NCBI GenBank assembly: GCA_039707655.1
Contig: CM077665.1
Coordinates: forward strand, 287,932,205 to 287,996,204
Length of the DNA: 64,000 nucleotides
Source of the DNA: Elymus sibiricus
Taxonomy: Eukaryota; Streptophyta; Magnoliopsida; Poales; Poaceae
Direction of reading: 5' to 3'
Positions 33,479 through 46,048 of this stretch are shown here, piece after piece. Both the position numbers and the translations under genes were made by a program. Below the pieces are notes generated by a model. The model saw only the letters and a list, made by a program, of their open reading frames with translations, searched no databases and was not told the origin of the DNA. Every line of letters starts with the position of its first letter. Position 1 is the first letter of the stretch.

Positions 33479-34153
33479 TAAGGATGGCAATGGGTAGGGT
33501 ATAGGGCGGGTACAATAATCCCATACCCATGCCCATGTTGCTCACGGGCACAAAACCACACCCATACCCATGCCCACGGGCACAAAACCCTGCCCATACC
33601 CATACCCATCGGGTACCCATACCCGATGGGTACCCATCGGGCAGCTCAACAATAGGCATATTATACCATCACCAATAGAAAATTCAGCAAAAAAACAATT
33701 ATCTTAATTCACAGTTAACAAGCTGACAAATGAAAATCACACACATAAGTAATAATATGACTATGTTCACAAAACCAATGGTCTGACAATCACACGCAGC
33801 AGTAAATAACCTTATTACATGAGTAGCCAATAATAGCAGTGCAAAATTATGTAAAACAAAGTACATCTCCAAGTCTTGAAACATGATTTTATTAAATAAC
33901 AAGTGTGCTTTCTATCGCAGCCGCCAACCAGTAGCTCCAAGTCTTCATTCTTGAGTGATAATTGAAGTAGATTCATCCTTCACACAATACAGACCAAAAG
34001 AATATGGTTTAATTATGCAGCGATAATCTTACAATTTAAGAGCAAAATCTTGAAGTGCAAACAGTAAGGTGGCAACAAAAGTATTTACCATCTTTTCTTC
34101 ATTATCCTCAAGAACACTTTGAAATGTCGCAAAGAGAGTGGAATTCCAACCAC

Positions 34154-36451
34154 CTAATGGAATAACCAACAATTAGTATGTAAACAGTAAGGTATTTGGA
34201 AAATAAGAATAAGATGCAAGTGCAAACATTGAGTACCTAATAGATCAGCACGAGACCAAGCTTGCATGCACATCAGAGCTTCAACCACATTAGGAGTAAG
34301 TCTGCTACGATGTGCACTAAGTACTCTACCACTAGTACTGAATGCACATTCTGAAGGCACGGATGTTATAGGAATAGGCAATATATCACGAGCAAGTTTC
34401 TGTAAGGTAGGATACTTGACGCCCCAACCTTCCACCAATCAATGATGTCCAAGTCTTGTGTTCTAGGCAGAGCAGCTTCTTCCAAATATAATTCCAATTC
34501 TGTATGGGCTGAAGAAGAAGAAGAAGGCATAACGACACGATTGGACATGTAAAGATCCAAGAGTTTCATGGTTTCATCCTCTTCTCCAGTTGGGATTGAA
34601 GTAGCAGAAGCATCCCATGTGTCCTCACCTTCTGCTTCATCTTGGTATTGCTTTACCAAGTCAAACATTAACTTCCTCACTTTCTCTATTTCTTTGGATG
34701 CATGATGTCTTCCGTAGAGAGGACCATAAAGAGCATTGAGAATATGAAGTTTGTACCTTGGATCAAGGACTGTTGCAACTGCCATAAGACCATGTATATC
34801 TTTCCAATACTTCTCAAATTTATCCTTCATTTCCTCAGACATTTTTTGTATGAGCTCATTTTCACTATTACCCCATTTCCTTATGGCCAAACGAATGGTA
34901 ACTACTTTAGGGAAAAAGAGATTTGCTGTTACATACTTAGTTCCCGAAAATGACTCAGTGATATCAAAGAAGAGCTTCAACCTATCACACATTTCCTTTG
35001 CAAACTTCCAATCATCTTTGGTTGGGCAGCAATCAAATTTCTTTTCACGTGCCTTCAATTTTTCAAATATCTCTATGTATTGTAGCGCAATGCTTATCAT
35101 AAGGTAAGTTGAATTCCATCTAGTCTTACAGTCAAGATTTAACCTTTTGTTATACTCTATGTTCAATGTTTTTGCCATCTTTTCAAACTTCTCATGTCTT
35201 TTAGGTGTTGCTGACCAAAATGCAACACTATCACGTACTCTCTCTACACCTTCCTCTAAGACACTCATTCCATCTTTCACAATCAGGTTTAATATGTGAG
35301 CAGCACAACGCATGTGCAGAAATTGGCCTTCTATCATAAGAGAGCTAGTATCCAACTTATCTGGCAATATAGTCATAGCTTTCTCATTAGATGTGCAGTT
35401 GTCCAAAGTGACAGTGGAAATCTTCCTCTCTAGGTGCCACTCAACAAGACACTCATACAAGGCTTCACATATGACCTCAGCTGTATGTGGACACGGCACA
35501 TAAGCAAACCTGACACCATAAAACATAAATAAATCATGAGTGGATACATAACCATGGCAATAATTAGAATTCTGGAATATTTATAATTTTACCTTATAAG
35601 AAAGCTCTTCAGGTTCCAAGAATCATCTATGTAGTGTGCCGTAACAGCCATGTAACCTCTCTTTTGATAGCCTGCTGTCCACAAATCTGTAGTGACAGCC
35701 ACTCGGTGTTTGAAGCTTGCAAAGAAATTCACCATCTTCTCTTTCTGAGCAGAATGCATAGCTATAATGTCATTCCTAATAGTATTTCTGCTGACCATCT
35801 TGAACAATGGTTGCAGATAAGAACAAAATCGACGAAAACCATGGTGATCCACCATAGATAAAGGGTACTCATGTTCGCAGATCATTAGAGCAAGCTCTCT
35901 CCTAGCCTTCTCTTGATCAAAAGTGTAATTTTCAACATTTACTTTTCCACCTTCAACCGTTGTCAACTTTAATTTTTGTTGCTTTGGACCCATAGGTGCA
36001 TGCCTAGCAGGACAGGAGCCAAATGAGAATGCAAGTGTTTGGTGCCATGTGTACCAAGAGCACTAAGTTTTGTGTGACAATAATTGCACTCAGCTTTCCA
36101 TAATCCATCAACAAGTTTCTTTTCCATCTCATTCCATACTGCTGATGTGAGCTTCCTCTTAGTACCAACTCTGCTTGTTGTACCAGCAACAGCAACTTGA
36201 GATGGAGTAGCTTCAGTTATTGGAGTGGCCTGAGCATCAGATGCTGTGGTACTAGCTGAGTTCACATTTTCAGTGTTTGCCACAGCTGAGACTTGTGCTT
36301 CATCTTGAGAAGCCTGCAAACTGTACATAATACAAAACAACCAAGTTTCTGAACTATATAGAACATAGTCTTCAGTTTCAGTACAAATGAACCAAGGTAC
36401 AGAATGTTTAAAATGTAAAAAATCAAAAATATTGTGACCCCTAAATAGCAA
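34154..36451 (-). pseudogene. hAT transposase
   Basis: The N-terminal part (36200-36010) has a BED-type zinc finger: C-x2-C followed by a GTKHLHSHL helix. After a one-base shift near 36015 the frame goes on from M-G-P-K-Q-Q (35993) through DLWTAGYQKRGYMAVTAHY. An intron of about 70 bp lies at about 35590-35520. The catalytic core continues to 34430. The C-terminal dimerisation domain has SECAFSTSGRVLSAHRSRL at about 34380-34300, again after a one-base shift near 34425. The enzyme cuts and pastes hAT ends as a dimer. With only two small shifts seen, the gene was active recently; a sequencing error at one of them cannot be excluded. Confidence 0.85.
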
Positions 36452-36629
36452 TATTTAAAATTAGAGTAACCAGTAACTAATTAAAATTCTTTGCACCAAA
36501 AACATGCAACAGAAGAATCTTAATTGAAAGTTTATAGAGATTAACTAGTTAATCAAACGGGCAAACACAATAGTGCACACACGAATACATCCATGTACTA
36601 CGTACACTATTATAGGAATATTGATCAGT

Positions 36630-36920
36630 TTGCCGTACACTAGTACTGAACAAGAATCCGTTCGATCTACACTAGTACTGAATACATCCATGTACAGAAT
36701 GTTTCAGTAAAAATGTTTAAAATGAATCAAGGTACACAATGTTTAAGATGTAAAAAATCGACCAAGGTACAGAATATAGTCTTCAGTTTCAGTATAGAAC
36801 ATAGTCTTCGGTTTCAGTAAAAACGAACCAAGGTACACTAGTACTGAACAAGAATTCGTTCGATCTACACTAGTACTGAACAAGAATTCGTTCGATCTAC
36901 ACTAGTACTGAATCAGTTCA
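36630..36920. repeat. Tandem repeat in hAT 5' region
   Basis: ACACTAGTACTGAACAAGAA followed by TTCGTTCGATCT is repeated three to four times, with interspersed copies of a phrase containing GTTTCAGTA. It is upstream of the transposase. Confidence 0.75.
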
Positions 36921-36949
36921 TACTCATTTTGTATGAATAAGCAAGATTC

Positions 36950-37480
36950 ATACCCTAAATGTCGGCAGTTTTGCCTGGTCATCGGTGCGGTCCTGCTTCC
37001 CGCCATATTGTACTAGCTCGTGGCCCGCCTCGTCGCTGTGACCTACCTCGCCGTCGCCGCAGCCCCGTGCAGCCATGCTCCGCCTCAATGCGCTCGTCCT
37101 CGCAGCCTTGCACGGCCTTGCCGCGTCACCCGTGCAGCCCTGCTCCGCCTCGAAGCGCTCCTCGTTGCATCCTTGTGCGGCCTTGCCGGCTCACCCGTGA
37201 AATTTGTGTCACCACAGACGGTGACTTAGATGGCTCAATCGCTGGGATAGATGGAGATTTGGGATGAAAAGGGAAGGTTTTGGGAGGACGACCAGGAGAC
37301 GAGGACGTCAATTTGTCAATGATTCTATGGATAAAAATCATTTCCTTGCGTATACTCCGGGCTGGTAGAGTAATTTACGGCAGAGTAATTTCCTCTTCGT
37401 TTTTAGATAACAAATGTTAGTACGTGGCTATAAGGAAAGTGATAATGGGGCAGGGAAGGAAGGTTGTCAGACTATCGGGT
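36950..37480. other. G+C-rich 5' untranslated region of hAT
   Basis: A GC-rich block at 36960-37210 with small open frames on both strands. No domain is recognised. It may be the leader exon of the transposase transcript. Confidence 0.35.
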
Positions 37481-38040
37481 CGGGTTCGGGTATACCCGCG
37501 GGTAAAGAATTATGCCCATGCCCTACCCATGATTAATCGGGTCGGGTTCGGGCGCCGCCCATGGGCACAAAACCATGCCCAGACCCTGCCCATTCGGGTC
37601 GGGTACCCACGGGTACCCATGCCCATGGGTAAAATTGCCATCCTTATTGATGATATTCTCGAAGAACATGTCCTTGGAGGAGCTTGGTGGAGCCATGGGG
37701 ATCTAGATCTAACGAGAAAACAACACGAAACAGGAACAGAGGATTTTTCTGCGATGCGGCCGTCAAAACAGTCGGTGGTATATATAGAGAATTTTTATTC
37801 TTGGGAAACAAGCATATGGAAGGAAAATGGAGTTGGGAAGGTGTCCGAGGTGGGCACAACCCACCAGGGTGAGCCTGGCAGGGCTGGCGCGCCCTGGTGT
37901 ATCGTGCTCACCTCGATCGCCTTCCGGTTTATTTCTTATTTTCCAATTTTTTCTAATATTCCAAAATTGACAAAAAATATTTTTGTGGATTTTTCGGAGT
38001 CCGTTTACTTACCGTATCGCATACCTCCTATTTTCAAGAA

Positions 38041-39182
38041 TTATGGAGTGTTCCGGAAGGTTTCTTTTATGTGCTCCTGTGGTGTCATGGTTTGGATAAC
38101 ATTGCTTTCAACGTTAATAGGCGTACCTGAGATATAATGCTTAATTCTTTGTCCATTGACCACCTTCGGGTTAGTACCTTCGGCAGTATTAATCTTGATG
38201 GCTCCAGAACGATAAACCTCTTCGATAATATATGGTCCTTCCCATTTGGAGTTAAGCTTACCTGCAAATTTTTTTAAAAGAGAGTTGAACAAAAGAACAT
38301 AGTCTCCTATTTTGAATTCCCGCTTTTCGATTCTTTTGTCATGCCACCTTTTTACTTTTTCTTTGAATAGTTTGGCATTCTCATAAGCTTCGGTTCTTCA
38401 TTCATCTAGTGAGCTAATATCAAATAGCCTCTTCTCACCGGCAAGTTTGAAATCATAATTGAGTTCTTTAATTGCCCAAAATGCTTTATGTTCTAACTCT
38501 AGAGGCAAATGACAAGCTTTTCCATATACCATTTTGTATGGAGACATACCCATAGGATTTTTATAAGCCGTTCTATAGGCCCAAAGTGCATCATCTAGTT
38601 TCATAGACCAATTCTTTCGAGACCTATTGACAGTTTTTTGTAATATCAATTTTATTTCTCTATTGCTATGTTCAACTTGACCACTAGATTGAGGATGATA
38701 GGGGGATGCAATTCTATGGTTAACATCATATTTGGCAAGCATCTTACGGAAAGCACCATGAATAAAGTGTGAACCACCATTAGTCATTAAATATCTAGGG
38801 ACTCCAAACCTCGGGAAGATAACTTCTTTAAGCATTTTAATGGAGGTGTTGTGATCAACACTACTAGTTGGAATAGCTTCAGCCAATTTAGTGATATAAT
38901 CAACATCAACCAAAATATGAGTGTACCCGTTAGAGGAAGGAAAAGGTCCCATATAATCAAAACCCCAAACATCAAATGGTTCGACAACAAGTGAATAATT
39001 CATAGGCATTTCCTGACGCTTACCGATATTACCAATTCTTTACATTCATCATAGGACAAAACAAACTTACGGGCATCCTTGAAGAGAGTAGGCCAATAAA
39101 AACCAGATTGCAATACCTTATGAGCAGTTCTATCTCCCGCATGATGTCCTCCATAAGCTTCGGAATGACATTTCTGTAGGAT
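38041..39182 (-). pseudogene. Integrase of Athila-like element
   Basis: The zinc-binding part is at 39180-39030 (KCHSEAYGGHH, then YDEC). The catalytic core is at 39009-38398 with the first Asp in FDYMGPF and the Glu in [11 protein letters not shown]. The second Asp, normally in a DGGSHF phrase, is Asn here (NGGSHF). The C-terminal part is at 38292-38041. Stops or shifts separate the pieces. The enzyme would join element cDNA to the genome; this copy is inactive. Confidence 0.85.
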
Positions 39183-40469
39183 TTATTCCTGTTCATGCTC
39201 AGGTACACAACGTCTAATAATACCATCTACTCCTTCTTTATAAAGATGTGGGTCATCCCAAAAGTAATGTCTTAAATCATAGAAGATTTTTTTCTTTTGT
39301 TGGTACGTGAAGCTAGGTGGTATATATTTAGCAACAATGTAATTAGCATAATCATCATACCAAGGGGTGTTTTGAGAAACATTTATTGCAGCTAACTGTT
39401 CGTCAGGAAAACTATCATCAATAGGCAGGGGGTCATCAAGAATATTTTCTAACCTAGACAAGTTATCAGCTACGGGGTTCTCAGCTCCCTTCCTATCCAT
39501 GATATGTAAGTCAAATTCTTGAAGCAAGAGAACCCACCTAATAAGTCTAGGTTTAGCATCTTTATTTTCCATAAGATATTTTATAGCAGCATGATCAGTG
39601 TGAACGATAAGCTTGCAATCAACAATATAGGATCTAAATTTATCGCAAGCAAACACAACTGCTAAAAATTCTTTTTCAGTAGTAGCATAATTTCGTTGAG
39701 CGCTGTCTAGAGTTTTGCTAGCATAATGGATAACATTCAATTTCTTATCAACTCTTTGTCCTAGAACAACACCAACAGCATAATCACTAGCATCAGACAT
39801 AATTTCAAAAGGCAAGTTCCAATCAGGTGGTTGAACGATAGGTGCAGAAGTTAAGGCTTTCTTGAGTGTTTCAAAGGCTTCCACACAATCATCATTAAAA
39901 ACAAAAGGAATATCCTTTTGCAAAAGATTAGTTAGAGGCCTAGAAATTTTAGAGAAGTCTTTAATGAGCCTCCTATAAAAACCAGCATGACCAAGGACAC
40001 TTTGAATACCTTTAATATCTTTAGGACATGGCATTTTCTCAATTCCATCAACTTTAGCTTTGTCCACCTTAATACCTCGTTCAGAAGTTTTATGCCCCAA
40101 GATAATACCTTCATTAACCATAAAGTGGCACTTTTCCCAATTGAAGACAAGATTAGTTTGTTCACATCTCTGCAAAACTCGATCAAGGTTGCTTAAGCAA
40201 TCATCAAAAGAAGCCCCGTAAACGGAAAAATCATCCATGAAAACCTCCACAATCTTTTCACAAAAGTCAGAGAATATAGCAGACATACATCTTTGAAAGG
40301 TAGCAGGTGCATTGCATAAACCAAAAGGCATACATCTATAAGCATAGGTTCCAAAAGGGCAAGTAAACGTGGTTTTCTCTTGATCAGATTGTGATACAAG
40401 TATTTGAGAGAAACCAGAATATCCGTCCAAAAAACAAAAGTGTGTGTGCTTAGATAATCTTTCTAGCAT
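39183..40469 (-). CDS. pol: Reverse transcriptase/RNase H part of Athila-like pol
   Basis: 428 codons without interruption. Reverse transcriptase motifs: [19 protein letters not shown] and VFMDDF (the catalytic Asp pair). RNase H follows with [14 protein letters not shown] and [10 protein letters not shown]. The end leads towards the integrase zinc finger, but a TAA at 39183 breaks the frame. The upstream part of the reverse transcriptase is in the next ORF (40575-41603), separated by stops at about 40470-40575. So this is a fragment of a once single polyprotein. Confidence 0.9.
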   Translation of the reverse strand: MLERLSKHTHFCFLDGYSGFSQILVSQSDQEKTTFTCPFGTYAYRCMPFGLCNAPATFQRCMSAIFSDFCEKIVEVFMDDFSVYGASFDDCLSNLDRVLQRCEQTNLVFNWEKCHFMVNEGIILGHKTSERGIKVDKAKVDGIEKMPCPKDIKGIQSVLGHAGFYRRLIKDFSKISRPLTNLLQKDIPFVFNDDCVEAFETLKKALTSAPIVQPPDWNLPFEIMSDASDYAVGVVLGQRVDKKLNVIHYASKTLDSAQRNYATTEKEFLAVVFACDKFRSYIVDCKLIVHTDHAAIKYLMENKDAKPRLIRWVLLLQEFDLHIMDRKGAENPVADNLSRLENILDDPLPIDDSFPDEQLAAINVSQNTPWYDDYANYIVAKYIPPSFTYQQKKKIFYDLRHYFWDDPHLYKEGVDGIIRRCVPEHEQE

Positions 40470-40574
40470 TTAATCAATGAAAGGCAGAGGGTAATGATCT
40501 TTTCTAGTAGATTTTTTAATTTTCTAATATCAATTACCATTCTATAGCCAGTGACAATTCTTTGCGGAATGAGT

Positions 40575-41603
40575 TCATTTTTTATCATTAGGAACAACGG
40601 TAATACCTCCTTTCTTAGGGACGCAATGAACGTGACTCACCCATCTACTATCAGCAATGGGATAGATTATACCTGCTTCCAGAAGCTTTAGTATTTCAGT
40701 CCTTACCACTTCTTTCATCTTAGGATTTAATCGCCGTTGGTGATCAACAACGGGTTTAGCATCAAGTTCCATATTAATCTTGTGCTGACATAGAGTGGGA
40801 CTAATGCCCTTAAGATCATCAAGAGTATATCCAATAGCAGCCCGGTGCTTCCTCAGAACTTTTAATAATCTTTCTTCTTCATGTTCTGAAAGCTTAGCAC
40901 TAATAATAACAGGATATATCTTTTTCTCATCAAGATAAGCATACTTCAAAGTGTCAGGCAATTGCTTTAATTCAAACACATGATCACCTTTAGGTGGAGG
41001 AGGACCTCCAAGAGTTTCAATAGGAAAATTGTGTTTCAGGAGAGGTTGTTGTTCAAAGAAAATTTTATATATTTCATTTCTTTCACGCAAGTACATATCA
41101 TTTTCATGGTCAAGCAAATATTGTTCCAATGGATCAGTAGGAGGAACGACAATAGAAGCAAGACCAATTATTTCATCCTTACTAGATAATGCTCTATCAC
41201 GAGGTTGTCTACTAAACTTGGAAAAGTTAAACTCATGAGAAACACCACCAAAACTGACACCGACAATTTGCTTTTCAGAATCTATCTTAGCATTGACGGT
41301 GCTCAAGAAAGGTTTACCAAAGATAATGGGACAAAAGTCATCTTGTGGGGAACCAAGAACTAGAAAATCAGTAGGATATTTTACTTTCCCACACAAGACT
41401 TCAACATCTCTAACAATCCCAAGTGGTGTGATGGTGTCTCTATTAGCAAGGTTAATAGTAACATCAATGTCTTCTATTTCAGCAGGTGCTATTTCATTCA
41501 TAATTTCTTGGTATAAAGTAAAAGGGATAGCACTCACACTAGCACCCAAATCACATAAACCATGATAGCAATGATCTCCTATTTTGACTAAGACAACAGG
41601 CAT
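40575..41603 (-). CDS. pol: Protease and N-terminal reverse transcriptase of Athila-like pol
   Basis: 342 codons. The protease active site is CDLGASVSAIP. The flap and second half include IIFGKPFLSTVNAKID. From about residue 265 the reverse transcriptase begins (KPVVDHQRRLNPKMKEVV, EAGIIYPIADSRWVS, VPKKGGITVV). It stops just before the core palm. Upstream to 41850 more linker sequence is present in broken frames. Confidence 0.85.
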   Translation of the reverse strand: MPVVLVKIGDHCYHGLCDLGASVSAIPFTLYQEIMNEIAPAEIEDIDVTINLANRDTITPLGIVRDVEVLCGKVKYPTDFLVLGSPQDDFCPIIFGKPFLSTVNAKIDSEKQIVGVSFGGVSHEFNFSKFSRQPRDRALSSKDEIIGLASIVVPPTDPLEQYLLDHENDMYLRERNEIYKIFFEQQPLLKHNFPIETLGGPPPPKGDHVFELKQLPDTLKYAYLDEKKIYPVIISAKLSEHEEERLLKVLRKHRAAIGYTLDDLKGISPTLCQHKINMELDAKPVVDHQRRLNPKMKEVVRTEILKLLEAGIIYPIADSRWVSHVHCVPKKGGITVVPNDKK

Positions 41604-42123
41604 GCCCTCTACGGGTCTATGTTTATCTTTTTCATCAGGTTTGGCAATTCTAGAAGCTTCATCACAGAAGTAGATAACATGCCCATCAATATTTTCTACA
41701 AGAGATCTTTAACCATAGAAACACTAGGTTCTAATTTTATTTGCTCAAAGGGCTTAGGTGCTCTAATATTACTCTTGCGAACCACAGTTGATACCTTAGC
41801 ATGTTCCTTTATTCTAACAGGGAAAGGTGGTTTTTCAATGTAAGCGGTAGGCACAACTGGATCAACATTGTAAATGATGGTTTCATCTTTAGCTATGACC
41901 AGTTATTTAATTTATTCTTTAATAGGGGGATGATATTTAAACCACTTCTCCTTAGGGAGATCAACGTGAGTAGCAAATGCTTCACAGAAAGAGGCTACTA
42001 TCTTAGAGTCAAGTCCATATTTAGTGCTAAACTTGTGAAAAGCATCGGTGTTCATAAAAGATTTAACACAATCAAACTCGAGCTTTATACCTGAATCATT
42101 ACCTTCATTTTGTTTAATTCTTT
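41604..42123 (-). other. Broken gag-protease linker
   Basis: Remnants of the polyprotein with several stops. No domain is recognised. Confidence 0.45.
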
Positions 42124-42426
42124 CTAAGAGTTGCGTTTAATTCTTTCTAAGAGATCCCACTGAAATTCAATAGTCTTCTTCATAAGAGAACAGGCACAAG
42201 AACTATCGAGCATGGATTGATCATTATGAGAGAGCCGAGCATAAATTTTTTGAATAATAACTTCTCTCAGGATATCATGATTGGGGCATGAATATAACAT
42301 TGACATAAGCCTCCCCCAAGCTAGAGCGATGGTTTCTCCTTCACGAGGCCAAAAATTATATATATAATTCCGATCACGATGAACTAGATGCATGGGATAA
42401 AACTTTTGATGGAATTCCAATTGCAA
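42124..42426 (-). pseudogene. gag: gag fragment of Athila-like element
   Basis: About 100 codons with the retrotransposon gag pattern: a helix-rich region with W-P-R-E-G-E-T...A-W-G-R-L, then S-C-P-N-H. The usual gag is several times longer, so the gene is largely lost; no zinc knuckle is seen. Confidence 0.65.
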
Positions 42427-42809
42427 TCGATTCCAGTTCCATGATCCAAGATCATCACATTGCCTTCAAAGATAAAGGGAAAACCTTATTCTTAGCTTCA
42501 TCTCCGGGTAAACCTGCAAGCTTAAATAATCCACAAATTTCGTTCACATATAAGAGGTGCATATCAGGATGTTCAGTTCCATCTCCTGCATAAGGTTTAG
42601 CAAGCAGTTGTTCTACCATACCCGAAGGAATTTCATAGCCAATATTTTCAGTAGGTGTAGTAGGTTGAGGGGTGACTAATTGTGGTTCCGGTCAAGGTGA
42701 AGATACCCAGAACAAACCCCTCAAAGGATTGTTTTCCATAGTAGCAAGTAACAATAAATTTCAGCATGTAGTATAAGTTTTTCCTTACTGATTCCCACTT
42801 ACCAAAAGC

Positions 42810-42840
42810 GCTTCACTCCCCGGCAACGGCACCAGAAAAG
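42810..42840 (-). promoter_or_regulatory. Primer-binding site region of Athila-like element
   Basis: TTTTCTGGTGCCGTTGCCGG on the minus strand, a few bases inside the 5' LTR; a typical position and sequence for this gypsy group. Confidence 0.7.
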
Positions 42841-42845
42841 AGTCT

Positions 42846-44347
42846 TGATGACCCACAAGTATAGGGGATCAATCGTAGTCCTTTCGATAAGTAAGAGTGT
42901 CGAACCCAACGAGGAGCAGAAGGAAATGACAAGCGGTTTTCAGCAAGGTAATTTCTGCAAGGACTAAAATTGTAGGTAAAAGATAGTTTGATAGCAAGAT
43001 AATTGGTAGCGAGCAAGTAACAGTAATGGTAAATAAGGTGCAGCAGGATAGCCCAATCCTTTTGTGGCAAAGGACAGGCCAGAACAGTCTCTAGTAATAG
43101 GCAAAGTGTTCTTGAGGGTATACGGGAATTTTATCTAGTCACTTTTATCACGTTGGTTTGATTTGTGTTCGCTACTTTGATAATCTGATATGTGGGTGGA
43201 CCAGTGCTTGGGTGCTGTTCTTACTTGAACAACCTCCCACTTATGATTAACCCCCTCACAAGCATCCGCAACTACGAGAAAAGTATTAAGATAAAATCTA
43301 ACCATAGCATTAAACGTTTGGATCCAAATCAGCCACTTACGAAGTAGCGCATAAACTAGGGTTTAAGCTTCCCATCATCTAATAACTACTCCACAATGCA
43401 TTCCCTTATGCCCAAGGATGGTTAAGTATCATGCAGTCGACGTTCACATGACACCATTATGGGAATCGCAACATACATATCATCAAAATATCGAACACGT
43501 ATCAAATTCACATTATTACTTGCAACATGACTTCTCCCGTGACCTCAATAACAAAGGTAAATACTCACAAATAATACTCATGCTCAAGATCAGAGGGGTA
43601 TTGAATAGCATAATGGATCTGAACATATATTCTACCACCAAATAAACCATATAGTAATCAACTACAAGATGTAATCAACACTACTAGTCACCCACAGGTA
43701 CCAATCTGAGGTTCCGGTACAAAGATTGAACACAAAAGATGAACTAGGGTTTGAGAGGAGATGGTGCTGTTGAAGATGTTGATGAAGATTGGCCTCCCAA
43801 AGATGAGAGGGTTGTTGGTGATGACGATGGCTTAGATTTCCCCCTCCGGGAGGGAAGTTCCCCCGGTGGAATCGCTCCACCAGAGGGCAAAAGTGCTCCT
43901 GCCCAAGTTCCGCCTCGAGACGGTGGCGTTCCGTCCCGAAAGTCCTCTCCTATTTTTTTCTAGGTCAAAAGACCTTATATACCAGAAGATGGGCACCGGA
44001 GGTGGGTCGAGGAGGGCACTACCCACCAGGGCGCGCCTGGGGGGCCTGGCGCGCCCTTGTGGCCCTTGCCCACCAGGGAGACCGCCTCCGGTAGTTATTT
44101 GCTCCAGTATTTTATATTAATTCCAAAAATATTATCCGTAAAGTTTCAGATCCATTGGAGATGTGCTGAATAGGAATCTCTTATGTGCTTTTTCAGGTCC
44201 AGAATTCCAGCTGCCGGTATTCTCCTTCTTTGTCTAAACCTTGCATATTATGAGAGAAAAGGCATTAGAATCACTCCCTAAAGAATTATTATTCAACAAA
44301 ACATAATAAATAACAATAGGAAATAATGATGCAAAATGGATGTATCA
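42846..44347 (-). repeat. 5' LTR of Athila-like element
   Basis: 1502 bp; on the minus strand it starts TGATACATCC and ends GTCATCA. It is paired with 29919-31435. Confidence 0.9.
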
Positions 44348-46048
44348 CCCCCAACCCTCGCTCGTCTTCTGGCGTGTCACCACCAGCTACGCCCGCGTGC
44401 CTTTTTGCCTAGTGAGCATCAGCGTTACCTCCCGCAAGCAGGTGCGGCCCACAATGGCGCCTTGGGTCGCGCCAAGGCCTCGCGAGTCTCCCAAGCCTCA
44501 GGAGCCAGTCTGCCCTTGAAGGGTGAACCCGCGCAGCATGCATCGTCAAACGGCTTGACGCTCCCGCATGGCCGCCAAGTTATTTTTGTGGTCTGATCAA
44601 GTCAGGCGACCCCCCGTTCTTTTTGTGTATTTTGCATTACCCTGAAGCTGGGACTCCCTCGTTATGTAATGAACCAGATTAACCCCTGTTGAGATTATGT
44701 CGTTTGTTTCAAGCTTCAAGTATAGCACTTCGTCCTCGCCCAGATCTTTGCCCCCCGCGCCCGCCCCCTCGACGGTTCCATGGGGGAGGTCTGGACACGA
44801 CGTTTGCGCCAGTACTTGCCCTCACAGCGCCGAGAAATCCAAATGACCAAGCTCTGGCTCATGGGCTGCCCCCCATGCAAGTCATCTCACCAAGGTCTTT
44901 GGTGTCCCGCCCTCCCAGAGAACCGTCACAGGCGGGTAATGGGGGCACGGCTCATCTCGGGTCGGCGGGGACAAAGCTGCCCCTGGGGGGGCAACTCGCC
45001 GCCCCCGCCGTTGTGCCACGACGATCGCGCGGTGCGCCCCGCACCCATGATATGGGTCGCGGAGCGCACACCCACGCCAGAAACTAGGCGTAAAGCCAGC
45101 CTAAGAACTGAGGAAGGAGCTCCTGAGCCTAGTGCCTGGGGTATCTGACACCTCTTTTAAATCGCCGCCCATGACACTCTCACGTAATAATGAGTTTGGG
45201 CTATACACGCCCCGGAGCCTCCCGACTGGCCGGGCTATAGCCTCGGGAGGACTCCCGCCCACGCCCAAGTGGAAGCCCTATGCTCCGCACTGGCGGAATA
45301 ACTGTCGAACCACGACTATGCCCACGCCTAGTGGAAGCCCCATGTTCCGCGCTAGGCGAAGAAGCCAATGAAGAACCCCCTCGTCGAGGGCCGTAACAGC
45401 CTTAGGGCAAACGGCCCTCGCCTTGGCAACCGTAGCCCCCCTCCCCTACGCGCACCATGCGCCCACCGGCTCCCCCTTGGGCCTCACGCGCGCGGGGGCT
45501 GGGCACGGTGCCTATGTTTGGGCAAGTCCTGGCGACGCTGGGACCCAAAGGACTTTGTTTTGGCTCGCGGACATGCCCACACACACATCACCTCACCAAG
45601 GCTCCTAGTGCATGTCTTCCTCGCGTGACGCCCAAGTGTAAACTGGTAAGCGCGCTCCGTTCTAGAAGCAAATGCTTTCACGCAGCATCTCTCCCCAGGG
45701 CGGTTCCCCCGAGAAGCCCCGCGAGGCAGGCCCAGACGAGTTCCTGAGCATCACACGTAAGGACCTTTCATGCCGACGAGGTTTGAAACGCGCTCGGGGG
45801 CTCGGCCCCGGTGGCGCAGAATGTCGGGAAGATCCTGGAGAGGGAGACGAGCCTAGCAAGGAGCATGAAGAAGAAACTCATTTTCAACCCAAAGTGGCGT
45901 TCGGTTTAAGGTACGAAGGACATAACCCATTTTTACACACCCCCACGGGGTCAGCATTGTTCATTGCAGGAAAGGAAAACAACGCAAAAAGAGGGGTTGC
46001 GCTCCCGCAGCGCCGCCTCCGGAGACCCCGACCCCGACGCCACCGCAC
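44348..46048 (+). other. G1 sequence after the pol-less core
   Basis: G+C-rich sequence. The start (to about 44580) may be the end of the G1 polyprotein. About 45250-45350 holds an imperfect duplication of a CACGCC.AGTGGAAGCCC phrase. At 45794-45815 there is a purine-tract-like GCTCGGGGGCTCGG. Open frames on both strands show no domain. Confidence 0.45.

Larger units (their letters stand above)
33479..37646 (-). mobile_element. hAT DNA transposon, nearly complete
   Basis: 4168 bp with 13-bp perfect ends TAAGGATGGCAAT and an exact 8-bp target duplication. Subterminal regions (33495-33645 and 37470-37630) are full of GGGTACCC and CCCATGCCCAT phrases in both orientations, probably transposase-binding sites. 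A transposase gene fills the middle. The intact ends suggest a recent insertion. Confidence 0.93.
33066..37696 (-). pseudogene. Extra ORF of Athila-like element, split by hAT
   Basis: Starts at 37696 (M-A-P-P-S-S-S-K), is interrupted by the hAT at 33479-37646 and continues from 33470 to 33066 with one frameshift near 33415. The second half has heptad-like spacing (MEARLEAVEQDIF, INFLQSQVYDLQNQV), so it is probably a coiled coil. It sits between integrase and the 3' LTR, in the position of the additional ORF of Athila-type elements. No transmembrane segment is seen. Confidence 0.6.
29919..44347 (-). mobile_element. Athila-like ty3/gypsy retrotransposon inserted in G1
   Basis: About 14.4 kb on the minus strand, including a nested hAT. 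The LTRs (42846-44347 as 5' LTR, 29919-31435 as 3' LTR) read TGATAC...CATCA. Order on the minus strand: primer site, gag remnant, protease-reverse transcriptase, RNase H, integrase, extra ORF, purine tract. The flanks CCCCA (29914-29918) and CCCCC (44348-44352) are a near match for a target duplication. There is no chromodomain. Lineage assignment as Athila-like rests on the long extra ORF and gene style, not on a search. All genes carry stops or frameshifts. Confidence 0.85.
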
